Source: Sphingomonas yunnanensis
GTDB taxonomy: Bacteria; Pseudomonadota; Alphaproteobacteria; Sphingomonadales; Sphingomonadaceae
NCBI RefSeq assembly: GCF_019898765.1
Contig: NZ_JAIOKB010000006.1
Coordinates: 1-64,000 of the forward strand
Reading direction: 5' to 3'
Length of the DNA: 64,000 bases
Both the position numbers and the translations under genes were made by a program. Positions 26,640 through 36,030 of the stretch are shown here, piece by piece. Position 1 is the stretch's first letter, and every line of letters starts with the position of its first letter. The notes beneath the pieces are model-generated. The model saw only the letters and a program-made list of their open reading frames with translations, did not search any database and was not told the origin of the DNA.

Positions 26640-27536
26640 GTGGACCGATATCAGGCGATGGCGGCGTTCGTGCGCGTGGTGGATACGGGCTCCTTCTCCG
26701 CCGCCGCGCGTCAGCTCAACGTCGGCCAGCCGGCCGTGTCGAAGACGATCGCGCAGCTGGAGGGCCGGCTTCAGGTCAGCCTGCTGACGCGCTCGACGCA
26801 TCGCCTCACGCCGACCGAAGCGGGCATGCGCTTCTACGAGCGGGCAAAGGCCGCCATCCGCGAGGCGGACGAAGCGGAGCTGGCCGCACGCGGCGCCGGC
26901 GCGGGGCTCTCGGGGTGTCTGCGCATCTCGGCGGCGACCACCTTCGCGCGCCTTTATATCCTGCCGCTGCTGCCGCGCTTCCTCGATGCGCATCCCGAGC
27001 TCGAAATCGACGTCATCCTCGACGACCGCGTGATCGACCTGATCGCCGAGGGCATCGACGTATCGCTGCGGATGGGTGCGCTGCCGGACTCGTCGGCCGT
27101 CGCGCGCAAGCTGGCGACCGGCGGCCGCTCGGTGTTCGCGACGCCTTCCTATCTCGCGCGCGCCGGCCAGCCGCGAAGCCCCGCCGACCTCGCGGCGCAT
27201 GAGACGATCATCTACACCCAGCTGACCGATGCCTGGTCGTTCACGCGTGCGGGAACGGAAGCGTCCGTCACGGTGCGCGGCCGGGTGCGAGTGAATGCGG
27301 CCGAGGGGCTGCGCGCGGCGGTACTCGCCGACATGGGGCTGACGATCGGATCGGACTGGATGTTCGGACCCGAGCTCGCCAGCGGCGCGGTCGTGCGCGT
27401 GCTGCCGGACTGGTCGCTGCCGCCGATCGACCTCTGGGCGGTCTTCCCGGGCGGCCGCATGGCCAGCGCCAAGGCGCGTGCCTTTGCGAGCTTCGTCGAG
27501 GCGGCGCTCGACGGCGTCTATTCCGCGGTGGCATAA
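26640..27536 (+). CDS. LysR family transcriptional regulator
   Basis: 298 residues from GTG 26640 behind AAGGAGGAATGAG. N-terminal helix-turn-helix: MAAFVRVVDTGSFSAAARQL then VGQPAVSKTIAQLE. The effector domain follows with LRISAATTFARLYILP and DLAAHETIIYTQL. It is of the type that often controls a divergent oxidoreductase or drug-response operon. It likely regulates the peroxiredoxin-SDR-SDR unit. Confidence 0.9.
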   Translation: MDRYQAMAAFVRVVDTGSFSAAARQLNVGQPAVSKTIAQLEGRLQVSLLTRSTHRLTPTEAGMRFYERAKAAIREADEAELAARGAGAGLSGCLRISAATTFARLYILPLLPRFLDAHPELEIDVILDDRVIDLIAEGIDVSLRMGALPDSSAVARKLATGGRSVFATPSYLARAGQPRSPADLAAHETIIYTQLTDAWSFTRAGTEASVTVRGRVRVNAAEGLRAAVLADMGLTIGSDWMFGPELASGAVVRVLPDWSLPPIDLWAVFPGGRMASAKARAFASFVEAALDGVYSAVA

Positions 27537-27634
27537 GCCTTATCGCCTCGCGCCATCGTCCGCGCCGCCGCGAACCCGCCTAGCTGATCCTGACGCCGCC
27601 GCTTCCCGCGGCCGCAGGATCGAGGATCAGCACC

Positions 27635-28405
27635 ATGGCCAAGTTCGACACCTATCGCGACGCCTTCCCCAACGCCCGCCTGAGCCGCAAGGACAATGGC
27701 GTGCTCGAGGTCGCGCTCCACACCGACGGCGGCAAGCTCGTCTTCAGCGGCCACACGCACGAGCAGTTCGTCGAGCTGTTCCATCAGATCGGCGAGGATC
27801 CCGGCACTCGCGCGGTGATCCTGACCGGCACCGGCGACGCCTTCATGGATACGATCGATCCCGAAGGCTTCGACTTCTTCAGCCCCCAGGGTTACGACAA
27901 GATCCTGCGTGAGGGCCGCAAGGTGCTCTCCAACATCCTCGACATCGAGGTGCCGATGATCAGCGCGATCAACGGCCCGGTGCTGCTCCACAGCGAATAT
28001 GCGCTGCTAACCGACATCATCCTCGCCACGCCGGAGACGGTGTTCCAGGACAAGCCGCACTTCGAGTTCGGCATCGTGCCAGGCGACGGCGTACACCTGC
28101 TCTGGCCGCATGTGATCGGCTCGGTTCGCGGTCGTTATTTCCTGCTCACGCGCCAGCAGCTCGATGCCGAAACCGCCCAGCAATATGGTGCGGTCAACGA
28201 GATCGTGCCCGCCGATCGACTGCTCACCCGCGCACACGAGATCGCCGACGGCATCGCCGCGCTGCCGCCGCTCACCGGCCGCTACACGCGCATCGCGATC
28301 ACGCAGCCGCTCCGCCGCCTGATCGATGAGGGCGCCGGCTATGGGCTTGCGCTCGAAGGTATAAGCGCAGCCGCTGTGGCGCGCACGATGGCCGCACAGG
28401 TCTGA
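27635..28405 (+). CDS. Crotonase-fold protein resembling 6-oxocamphor/beta-diketone hydrolases
   Basis: 256 residues of the enoyl-CoA hydratase/isomerase superfamily. Instead of ordinary hydratase glutamates it shows LLHSEYALLTDI, a His in FQDKPHFEFG, and VPGDGVHLLWPHVIG. These are the features I associate with 6-oxocamphor hydrolase, which cleaves non-activated beta-diketones (retro-Claisen) without CoA. The final assignment is inference; most annotations would say enoyl-CoA hydratase/isomerase family. It is about 100 bases downstream of the LysR gene on the same strand, and repeat copy C follows it. Confidence 0.78.
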   Translation: MAKFDTYRDAFPNARLSRKDNGVLEVALHTDGGKLVFSGHTHEQFVELFHQIGEDPGTRAVILTGTGDAFMDTIDPEGFDFFSPQGYDKILREGRKVLSNILDIEVPMISAINGPVLLHSEYALLTDIILATPETVFQDKPHFEFGIVPGDGVHLLWPHVIGSVRGRYFLLTRQQLDAETAQQYGAVNEIVPADRLLTRAHEIADGIAALPPLTGRYTRIAITQPLRRLIDEGAGYGLALEGISAAAVARTMAAQV

Positions 28406-28489
28406 AGCAAGGAGTAGCAGCGTGTCCACATTCCTGCCAAACCCGACCAGGCCAACGGCTTTGCGGCGCATAATGCGTATCGGCTGCAG

Positions 28490-28553
28490 AGATGAATGGG
28501 CGTCCGGACTTGGGAGCCGGGCAGGGCGCCGGGAGTGGCCGCTTCTGGGTCCT
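28490..28553 (+). repeat. Dispersed intergenic repeat, copy C
   Basis: Close match to the consensus: GATGAATGGGCGTCCGGACT, then GGGCAGGGCGCCGGGAGTGG and CTTCTGGGTC. A CGGCTGCAGA stretch upstream is also shared. It lies between the crotonase gene and the convergent NTF2-like gene. Confidence 0.8.
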
Positions 28554-28585
28554 CGGCGCGAGAGGGCAGGTGGGCGCAACGCCCA

Positions 28586-29071
28586 CTAGCGGGCTTCCGC
28601 TGCCCTCTTCGCCACGACGTTCGCGTGCCGCGCGAACCAGCGCCATCTGCCGCCCTCCCGGCGGTACACGTTGGTGTAGCGGCGATCGAGCGGGACCGCG
28701 CCGTAGGTGCGGCCGAGCTCGCTCTGCGGGGTGGGCGTGAAGACCTCGCGCCCCATCACAACGCCGAGGTCGCCGTCGACGGTAACGCTCTCGATCGTGC
28801 GGTCAAAGTCCTCCGCGCCGATGCGGCCGTCGCGCATCATCGCAAGGAACTGCGCGCGGGTGAGGACGCGACCGGTGGGGGCGTTGATCGTCAGTCCAGG
28901 CGCGGACAAGGCGTCCAGCGCGCCGACGTCGGCGCGGGCAACCATCCCCTTCTGCTGCATGTCGAGAGCGGCCAGCGCGGCTTCCGCCGCCTTCAAGGGC
29001 TGAGTTTGGGCGAGAGACGGTGACGACAGTACCAGGACGAGGCCGACGGTGGACGCAGGCACGAGGCGCAT
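28586..29071 (-). CDS. Secreted NTF2-like (DUF4440/SnoaL type) protein
   Basis: 161 residues. Signal peptide ends at SLAQ (LVLVLSSPSLAQ). The rest is one NTF2-like fold: helical N-terminus (AAEAALAALDMQQ), APGLTINAPTGRVLTRAQFL, and a late YTNVYRREGGRWRWFARH strand pair. Such proteins are periplasmic and of unknown or binding function. The start ATG follows GGAGACT. It is flanked by repeats C and E, as an isolated single-gene module. Confidence 0.82.
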   Translation of the reverse strand: MRLVPASTVGLVLVLSSPSLAQTQPLKAAEAALAALDMQQKGMVARADVGALDALSAPGLTINAPTGRVLTRAQFLAMMRDGRIGAEDFDRTIESVTVDGDLGVVMGREVFTPTPQSELGRTYGAVPLDRRYTNVYRREGGRWRWFARHANVVAKRAAEAR

Positions 29072-29991
29072 GTCGAGTCTCCGATAGGCGTTGACGACGA
29101 GACTGACAGATACCTCAGCGAAGCACCACCGAGAGCTGACGTCCCGCTTCGCCCAATGTCAGACGCTCAAGGTAGGTCCGACCGGGAGCGTTGGCGACTC
29201 GCCGCGAGACGGGTTAGCTGTCACCCCGACGCAGAGTCTTCTCGATGAGCCAGAAGTGAAGGCGCTGCATCACGAGGAAAAGAAGGCCGGTGCCGATGAG
29301 CCCCGGCAGCACCATACATCTCGATCGCAGGAGCGACTACAGAGCCGGCGTTCCTCTGCCCCCAGCACAGACCTGCTTGGCGGCGAACTGTCCTTTCTGC
29401 GGTGGGCTGACGCAAAGATCGGGTGGCGGTGAGCTTGCGTCCGCGAGCGCCCAAGCAGTCACCCACCGGCATGCTCCTAAGCGCTCAATTAAGGCCAACC
29501 CAACGCCCTCGCGGAAACACGCAGGGCGTCGATTGCGGGTATGAACGAAAGACCGGGGTTGGGGAGCGGTCAGGGCATCGGGAACGACCGCTATTGGATC
29601 CCGATACGGTCGCAAAGAACCGCTTTCGCCATTGTTTCGCTCGATGGTAGACGAGCGGCTACCTTACCAAATCAAGCGCCGCGTGAAGTATCAGCGGGCA
29701 ACGCTCCACAATACCCAGGTGACTACGCGGCGTGGGGCGGTGACGGTAACTTGCCAGATACCGCACGTAGTCGTATTCCTGCTCGAGCGAGCGACCGCCA
29801 CGCCCAGATCAGCGCGCTTAGTCATAGGTGTTCGTCGTTCCGCCGCGGCGAACGGCTCCGCGTCTCACTGCCTGCTCGGCTGCAGCCGTACCCATATTAG
29901 CGCACTGTCCCTAATCTGCACCTGGCCACGAACACCTCTGTCCACCTGACTATTCGCGAGTTGCTCCGCGACACTCCGCCCCTGAGACCGC
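29072..29991. other. 920-bp gap with repeat copy E and no convincing gene
   Basis: No reading frame looks like a protein family. It contains repeat copy E (29539-29602) and other low-information sequence. It separates the NTF2-like module from the collagen-like protein module. Confidence 0.5.
29539..29602 (+). repeat. Dispersed intergenic repeat, copy E
   Basis: ATGAACGAAAGACCGGGGTT, then AGCGGTCAGGGCATCGGGAA and CTATTGGATC. Same orientation as all other copies. Confidence 0.75.
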
Positions 29992-32646
29992 TCACCTGAG
30001 GAATTGGTACGCAATCCAGATTTGTACCTCGGCAAGATCTGTGAGATCGAGTTTCTGGTTGCTGGCCTCATCGTCCGGAACTGCCAGGGTCCATGTGCCG
30101 CCGACGCCGCGCCCCCAGAACGCCAGCGCGTCCGGCTCGGTATGGAGGAATTCGGCGTCGCTGACGAGCGAGGCGTCGAGCGGCTCGACGTCGGTCAGTC
30201 GCGTGCTGGTACGTTCCAGAAGCATGTCGGCGTCGAGGTCGGCACTGCCGCCAATCCGCTGTTCGTAGCGGGAACCGTGCGTGATCTCGCTGGAGATCGT
30301 GCCGGTGCGAGTCCGTGCGCCGACCAGCGCCACTGCGACGTTGCGTGCCTTGGCTTCCAGGCGCCCGCGAGGGGCCGGATCGACCATGAAGCGGAGCGTG
30401 CGCGTCGCGCGGAAGTCCGCGAGAAGCGCAGGATCGTTGATCGAGAGCCGAAGGACGTCGTGGTCGCGTGCCGCATCGCCGGTGACCTGTAGGAAGTGCT
30501 GGCTGAGCGTCGCGGGCAGCAGTAGCTTGCCCCAGGCATCCTGAAGCTCGCGCAGCATCGTGGCTCCGTCGACTCGGCCTTCCCAGTAACGTCGCTGCGT
30601 CTCCGGATGGATCATGCCGGAGTCGAAGGCGATGCTTCGCGTCTCGTCGCGTCTGGTCACGATCTCGACCGCGCGCTGCGCCCGGAAGGCTGCGTCGAGG
30701 ATCACGTCCATTCTGCTCAGCGCAACCGCCAGACTCTGGAGGGCCAGCTGGCGCAGGCTCACGACGGAGTTGCTGATCTCGTTTCTCGCGTCCGTGATAC
30801 TGGCGACGAGCTGATTGGCCTCGCCCGCAGTCGCCTCGGCGGACTTCGCCCGCAGCTCGGCGATAGCGACATCGTTCTGCGAAAGCAGGAGCGCGTGCGC
30901 GGCGACCGCCGCTTCCTTGACCAGACCGGCGTGCTTGGCGTTGTCGGGCGTGATGCCGTCACCGATCTTGTTCACCACGTCGATGAAGTCGGCGATCGTG
31001 TGGCCCGCCTTCACGAGGTCCTGCGCCTGCTTGCCGAACTGCTGTGCCGCCTTCGACACCGCTTCGGTAGGCGGAGGCTGCTTGCCCTTGAACAGCTCAT
31101 GCGCGATCGGCCCCGCGCTATCGACCACCGACTTGCTGAGCGCCATGAGAGAAGGCACGATGGCCACCAGGCTCGCTCCGCCGCTGGGTATGGCGCCGAT
31201 CACGCTGATGACCGCCCCGGCGACCGCGGCGACGGTGGTGAACACGCCGCCGACCTTCATCTTCTCCTTCTCCATCTCCTCGAGCGCGGCGTTCACCTCG
31301 CCGTTGAGACGGGCAAGTTCGGCCTGTCGATAGTCGAACTCGTCGCGAGCCTGGGTCAGCTCCTTGGCGGAGATCTCCTGCTGGCGCTTCGCCTCGCTCG
31401 CGACCTGCTGTGCCTGACCGATCTGGTTCTCTGCGACGTGAACGAGGCTCGCCTGCTGCTCGGCGCTGAGCTCCGCATCGACGGTGGTCGAGAAGAGGCC
31501 GAGCGACAGGTCTGCGAACTGGACGTACGCCTCCTGATAGTCCTGGAACTTGGGAAGCAGGTCCAGATTACGCGGGAGACCGAGGACGTTGAGGCCGCCG
31601 CCGGTCCATACTGCGCGCCCGCTTTCTGGATCGGTGACGGGCAGGCCAAGAAGCTGCTCGCGCAGCTGGTTCGCGCGTCGATTGTCGTACTGAAGCTCAA
31701 GGGCACGATCCAGCTCAACGACCGCCAGTGCGCCTTCGCTCGACCCGTCGTCGGAGTGGAAGCGGCGATAGTGCCACTCGCCCATCGAAAGGCGAAAGGG
31801 AGCCCAGTGATTTGCGTAGGCCCCGAGGTGAGGACGCAGTCCAGCGATATAGTCGGCCTCGGAAAGAGTGTAGATCTCCGGCGCGACGGCGGTGCCGACC
31901 GGCCCGGCGGGGCCGCCGCTGCCGTTCGGCCCGGGCAGCTCGTCGAGCGCGTACTTGCCGTCCTTGCCCCGCGGCCCGGGCGGCCCTCCTGGGCCCCCTG
32001 GGCCCCCCGACCCGTCCATGGCGCAGTCCTGTGGAGCAGCGACGCTGATCGTCACGATCTTTCCGGCGGCGCCCCCCGGAGCGCCGGGGCCCCCACTGCC
32101 GCCGGGGCCGCCGCGGCTACCCTCGGCGATCTCGGGCTCGCCTCCTGGCCGGACGATCTTGCCTTCGACTCCGTTGCCGCCCCGACCACCCTGCCCGCCC
32201 TGTGAGCCTGTGCCCCCCGCCGCGGACACCCGCAGGTTGCGGATCTCGCGGCACATGATCGTCACAGGAGTTCCCGATCGCCCCGCTTCGCGACCCGGCT
32301 GGCCGGTGCCGCCGGCACCTCCCGGAAGCGGGCTCCACGCGCCGGTCAGGTGATGTCTGCCCGGAGTCCCACCGTCGCCCGGTAGTCCCTGGGTTTCCGG
32401 CTTCGGTGACGGACCGGAGGCGTCGATCAGCAGCCCACCTCCCTCGAACAGATCCGCGAAGAAGAGGACTTGTCGACCCGTCTGCGCGCGGAAGCTGTTG
32501 TCGGGAAGGCCGCCGGCGTAGCGGATCACCCTCGCCAGGAAGAAGACCGATCCGCTGCCGACGTAGTCATTGTAGAAGGCCTGATGCTCGGGCCCGAGTA
32601 CGATCTCGTCGGCGATGAAGGGATAGTTGAAGGGCAGCATGACCAT
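29992..32646 (-). CDS. Large collagen-like, coiled-coil protein with a Tc-toxin-A-like C-terminus
   Basis: 884 residues from ATG 32646 ([10 protein letters not shown], with GGGAG 6 bases upstream). Residues about 80-260 are Gly-rich with Gly-x-y runs ([27 protein letters not shown]). About 390-480 is helical with coiled-coil heptads ([16 protein letters not shown]). About 475-530 is a hydrophobic hairpin ([20 protein letters not shown]). The C-terminus, about 720-884, is beta-rich and ends [20 protein letters not shown] then [10 protein letters not shown]. That ending resembles the closing motif of Tc toxin A subunits. No signal peptide. I infer a surface or pore-forming protein; its function is unknown. 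The upstream 170-residue gene is probably its operon partner. Confidence 0.8.
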   Translation of the reverse strand: MVMLPFNYPFIADEIVLGPEHQAFYNDYVGSGSVFFLARVIRYAGGLPDNSFRAQTGRQVLFFADLFEGGGLLIDASGPSPKPETQGLPGDGGTPGRHHLTGAWSPLPGGAGGTGQPGREAGRSGTPVTIMCREIRNLRVSAAGGTGSQGGQGGRGGNGVEGKIVRPGGEPEIAEGSRGGPGGSGGPGAPGGAAGKIVTISVAAPQDCAMDGSGGPGGPGGPPGPRGKDGKYALDELPGPNGSGGPAGPVGTAVAPEIYTLSEADYIAGLRPHLGAYANHWAPFRLSMGEWHYRRFHSDDGSSEGALAVVELDRALELQYDNRRANQLREQLLGLPVTDPESGRAVWTGGGLNVLGLPRNLDLLPKFQDYQEAYVQFADLSLGLFSTTVDAELSAEQQASLVHVAENQIGQAQQVASEAKRQQEISAKELTQARDEFDYRQAELARLNGEVNAALEEMEKEKMKVGGVFTTVAAVAGAVISVIGAIPSGGASLVAIVPSLMALSKSVVDSAGPIAHELFKGKQPPPTEAVSKAAQQFGKQAQDLVKAGHTIADFIDVVNKIGDGITPDNAKHAGLVKEAAVAAHALLLSQNDVAIAELRAKSAEATAGEANQLVASITDARNEISNSVVSLRQLALQSLAVALSRMDVILDAAFRAQRAVEIVTRRDETRSIAFDSGMIHPETQRRYWEGRVDGATMLRELQDAWGKLLLPATLSQHFLQVTGDAARDHDVLRLSINDPALLADFRATRTLRFMVDPAPRGRLEAKARNVAVALVGARTRTGTISSEITHGSRYEQRIGGSADLDADMLLERTSTRLTDVEPLDASLVSDAEFLHTEPDALAFWGRGVGGTWTLAVPDDEASNQKLDLTDLAEVQIWIAYQFLR

Positions 32647-32698
32647 GGACGGACTCCCGACAGGGCTGGATTGCACCTTCGACCGGTGCGAGCGGGCC

Positions 32699-33211
32699 TC
32701 AGATCGTGGAGTTGGAGATGCTTCCAAGAACCCGCGCCCAGTCGTCCTCGTCGTTCGCCAGTCTCAGATCGAAGTTGGCCAGCCTTCCTTCAGGAACGAT
32801 GGAGACGAAGGATCGGCTGTCCTCGAGTTCCGTCGTTCCCTCGCTTGCTCCCTCGTAGAAGCGCACGTTGATCGTTGCCTGGCAGGCGCCGGTGGCCGAG
32901 TTGAGCACCCCGACTATGTCGATTTCCGTCCTCTCCTCTCCGCCGAAGCCTTGTTGCCACGTCAGCAGCACCGTCCCAGGTCCGTCGGCGGACACCAGCG
33001 ACTCTTGGGAGAAGCCGAAGGTACCTTCCCCATCCGAACCGAAGGTCTCGTAGTCGTGCATCGTCACGGTGCCGCTGACGAGCACGCGATGTGCCACAGC
33101 ACCGACCCTGGCGGCCGCGAGCGCTACGGCCCTGTCGTCTCGCAGTCGAATTCGAGATTTCCATTGCGTTGGCAGCTGGACCTCGAACACCGCAGTATCA
33201 CCATCCACCAT
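32699..33211 (-). CDS. Beta-rich hypothetical protein, partner of the collagen-like protein
   Basis: 170 residues, no family recognised. It starts at ATG 33211 with GGGAGAG upstream and ends 53 bases before the large gene. The composition is beta-strand-like (AVFEVQLPTQWKSRIRL, TVLLTWQQGFGG, CQATINVRFYEG), with no signal peptide and one cysteine. It may be a carbohydrate-binding-like domain or a chaperone/cofactor for the large protein. That is inference from position alone. Confidence 0.7.
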   Translation of the reverse strand: MVDGDTAVFEVQLPTQWKSRIRLRDDRAVALAAARVGAVAHRVLVSGTVTMHDYETFGSDGEGTFGFSQESLVSADGPGTVLLTWQQGFGGEERTEIDIVGVLNSATGACQATINVRFYEGASEGTTELEDSRSFVSIVPEGRLANFDLRLANDEDDWARVLGSISNSTI

Positions 33212-33400
33212 GACGAAGTCTCTCCCTGAGTTGCCTTGGTCCTACGATGCCTGCGCGGGTGCCGCGTCCACCGTTCGGTGGAGATGATCGAAGGTGACCT
33301 GACCGAATGCGACGAGTCGATACACGACCGCGACGATGAGCGTTCCTTCTTCGCTTCAGCTGACGTAGTGTCCTCGGGACGTCGACGTCGGAGCCTGGCG

Positions 33401-34588
33401 ATGGACGAACTGATCGCGGCATCGGAACTTTCGCACCTTATAGGTCTGATCTACGACTGCGCGCTCGATCCTGCGTGCTGGCCTTTGGCGATGGACGCGA
33501 TGCGTCGATCGATGGACTTCGAGGTCTCGACCCTCAACCTGCAGCGGCTGCCGTCATTTGAGGTCATCCTCAACGTCACGGCGAACGTGGCGACCGAGTA
33601 TCTGCCCATGATCGACGCGGCGGGCGCCGACGTCGTCGAGCAGTGGGGAGGCGAGGAGCGCATCATGTCGCTCGCCCTGGATCGGCCGCACGTGCTCTCG
33701 CGTGTAAATCCCGCCTTCGATCCCGCGACCACGACGAACCATTACTATCACGCGTTTGCGCGCCCCCAGGGCTTGGTCGACGTGCTGGCGTTGCCTCTCG
33801 CACGTGACGCTCACGGCTACGGCTCTCTCGCATTCGGCCGGCACGAGAGCGCACCGCCGATCGGCGATCGCGAGATGGCCATAATGACGCTGCTGCTGCC
33901 GCACGTTCAGCGCGCCGCCACCATCAACCGCCTTATCGATCAGGCTGAGTCTGCCCGTCGAAGCCTCGCGCTGGTGATCGACCTCCTCACCCTGCCGGCC
34001 ATGCTTGTGAGCAAGACGTGCGAGCTGATCCACGCCAACTCGGCGGCAGCCCGCCTGTGCGAGGCAGGCGACCTGATCCGGCGGCGGGGATCCCGGCTTG
34101 AGGCGGTTGGATCGGACGCCAATCGGACGCTGGAAGCGGCGCTGGCGAGTGTTGGCTCGAACGAGGCGCGTCGTGAGCGGTCCGCCGTCGACATCCCAAT
34201 ATGGGGTCGCGATGGTGCGGCCGGTGCAATCCAGGTGCTCCCATTGCTTCTACGGTCCGATCGCGATCATGCCGAAGCAGCCGCCGCCGTCTTCGTCGCG
34301 GACGTGCGTACCCCGTTCGTGCCGCCGATCGAACTTGCAGCAGCCCTGTACGATCTAACTGCCGCCGAAGCTCGCATCTTCCGACGTCTTGCTCTGGGAG
34401 AGACTGTCGCGGAGGCGGCTGCGGGACTTGGCGTCGGTGCGAGCACCATCAAGACGCACATGCTGCGAATCTACGAGAAGACAGGGCTGAAGCGAAGGTC
34501 CCAGCTGGTTCGGCTTGCGTCGACGCTCGCGACGCCCCTCAGGGTCTCGGAAGCCTGGCGACCGGGAATGGGAGTAGGCGGGGGCTAG
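33401..34588 (+). CDS. LuxR-type transcriptional regulator with PAS-like sensor
   Basis: 395 residues from ATG 33401 (GGAGCCTGGCG upstream); the frame is open further left. The C-terminal LuxR-type HTH is clear: LTAAEARIFRRLALGETVAEAAAGL then GASTIKTHMLRIYEKTG. The middle (residues ~180-290) is a PAS-like domain (LPAMLVSKTCELIHANSAA), and the N-terminal part is a further helical sensor region. Transcribed divergently from the collagen-like operon, which it probably regulates. Its signal is unknown. Confidence 0.85.
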   Translation: MDELIAASELSHLIGLIYDCALDPACWPLAMDAMRRSMDFEVSTLNLQRLPSFEVILNVTANVATEYLPMIDAAGADVVEQWGGEERIMSLALDRPHVLSRVNPAFDPATTTNHYYHAFARPQGLVDVLALPLARDAHGYGSLAFGRHESAPPIGDREMAIMTLLLPHVQRAATINRLIDQAESARRSLALVIDLLTLPAMLVSKTCELIHANSAAARLCEAGDLIRRRGSRLEAVGSDANRTLEAALASVGSNEARRERSAVDIPIWGRDGAAGAIQVLPLLLRSDRDHAEAAAAVFVADVRTPFVPPIELAAALYDLTAAEARIFRRLALGETVAEAAAGLGVGASTIKTHMLRIYEKTGLKRRSQLVRLASTLATPLRVSEAWRPGMGVGGG

Positions 34589-34712
34589 GCTGTCGCCCCT
34601 CTGCCCTGCGGCCTAATCCCATCGCCAGCGGCTCCGAGCTTGCGGGACCGGGCGGGCCGCTGAAGCCAAGTGAACCCGACTGCGGTGGGGCACACAGATG
34701 ACTCGCTCACCA

Positions 34713-34775
34713 CTATGAACGGGCGGCCGTAATAGGGAGGCGGGCAGAGGCCTCTGAGTGACCGCCTCTGGGTCT
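34713..34775 (+). repeat. Dispersed intergenic repeat, copy F
   Basis: ATGAACGGGCGGCCGTAATA, then GGGCAGAGGCCTCTGAGTGA and CTCTGGGTCTTC. It sits in the 374-base gap after the LuxR gene. Apart from it, the gap shows no gene. Confidence 0.78.
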
Positions 34776-34962
34776 TCGATGAACGAGGAGAGGGCGCGTA
34801 ACGCTCAGACGCCGAATCTGATTGGCCGGGCAGGCCCTTCGCACGGTCGTCACCTTGCAGGAGCGCCGCGGACGCCCCAATTATGCTGCAACGCACAATG
34901 ATCGCGCGGGCGGCGGTCGCATCTTAGGTCCGTTGCTCCTCACTGCCGGCAAGGAGCATCTT

Positions 34963-36030
34963 ATGCACTCGATTTCCGACACGATCGCGCGCCTCAAGGA
35001 TCGTTCGCTGCCAATCCTTCGCACGGGCGGATCGGACAACAATCTCGCGCCGTTGGAAGGTAGCGGAAGCAATCCGGGCGCCTTGCGCGCCCTCTTGTAC
35101 GTGCCAGGCAGCCTTCCCGCGCACTCCCCGCTGGTTGTCGTGCTTCACGGGTGCACACAGACTGCCGCGGGTTACGACCATGGCTCGGGCTGGTCGGAAC
35201 TCGCCGATCGGTTCGGCTTTGCTGTGTTATTCCCAGAGCAGCAGCGGGCGAACAACCCTAATCTCTGCTTCAACTGGTTTTCGGCAGAGGATGCGCGGCG
35301 CGGTAGCGGCGAGGTCGAGTCGATCCGCGAGATGGTCGTCGCCACGGTCGAACGCCACCGGCTCGACCCCGCGCGGGTGTTCGTCACCGGCCTGTCGGCG
35401 GGCGGTGCGATGACCGCGGCGATGCTGGCCTGCCATCCCGAGCTCTTCGCCGGTGGGGCGATTATTGCCGGGCTGCCGTTTGGCACCGCGCGCGGAGTGC
35501 CCGAGGCGCTGGAGCGGATGCGGGGCCGCGGCCATGATCGCGCAGGCCTCGTCGACCGAGTACGGACGGCATCGCCGCATCGCGGGCCGTGGCCGGCCGT
35601 GTCGGTCTGGCACGGCAGCAGCGACGCGACGGTGGACGCTGTCAACGCCGCGATGATTGTCGACCAGTGGCGCGGGCTCCACGGGGTCGGCGAACCGGAC
35701 ACGACGGAGCGGGTCGTCGGGTACGTTCACCGGATCTGGCGCGACGCCGCCGGCCGCGGCGTCATCGAGGAGTACGCGGTCGCGGGCATGGGACATGGCA
35801 CCCCTCTGGCGACCCGCGGCGACGAGGCCTGCGGCACGCCCGGGCCGCACATGCTCGACGCCGGCATCTCCTCCACCTACCGCATCGCGGCCGCGTGGGG
35901 CATCGTTCCGGCGATTGCGCCGCCACGGCCCGTCGAGGCGCCCGCCATAGCGCCCCTGTCGCCCACGCGCTTTGACCCGACGGCGACGATCAACGACGCC
36001 CTGCTCGCCGCCGGCTTGATCAGGCGGTGA
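34963..36030 (+). CDS. PHB depolymerase family esterase
   Basis: 355 residues from ATG 34963 (AAGGAG upstream). The alpha/beta-hydrolase esterase signature is LVVVLHGCTQTAAGYDHGSG, the nucleophile is in VTGLSAGGAMTAAM, and the late acid/His pair is likely in VWHGSSDATVD and GMGHGTPL. Family members hydrolyse polyhydroxybutyrate, acetylated xylan or feruloyl esters. No signal peptide is visible, unlike secreted depolymerases. The following gene overlaps it by 4 bases. Confidence 0.85.
   Translation: MHSISDTIARLKDRSLPILRTGGSDNNLAPLEGSGSNPGALRALLYVPGSLPAHSPLVVVLHGCTQTAAGYDHGSGWSELADRFGFAVLFPEQQRANNPNLCFNWFSAEDARRGSGEVESIREMVVATVERHRLDPARVFVTGLSAGGAMTAAMLACHPELFAGGAIIAGLPFGTARGVPEALERMRGRGHDRAGLVDRVRTASPHRGPWPAVSVWHGSSDATVDAVNAAMIVDQWRGLHGVGEPDTTERVVGYVHRIWRDAAGRGVIEEYAVAGMGHGTPLATRGDEACGTPGPHMLDAGISSTYRIAAAWGIVPAIAPPRPVEAPAIAPLSPTRFDPTATINDALLAAGLIRR

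Noticed and set aside
30607..32205. Long plus-strand open frame opposite the collagen-like gene
   Set aside because: It is the antisense shadow of a GC-rich Gly/Pro-coding gene; its translation has no family features.
31830..32380. Possible DNA tandem repeats in GC-rich runs
   Set aside because: They are codons for Gly-x-y collagen-like repeats, not an independent repeat array.
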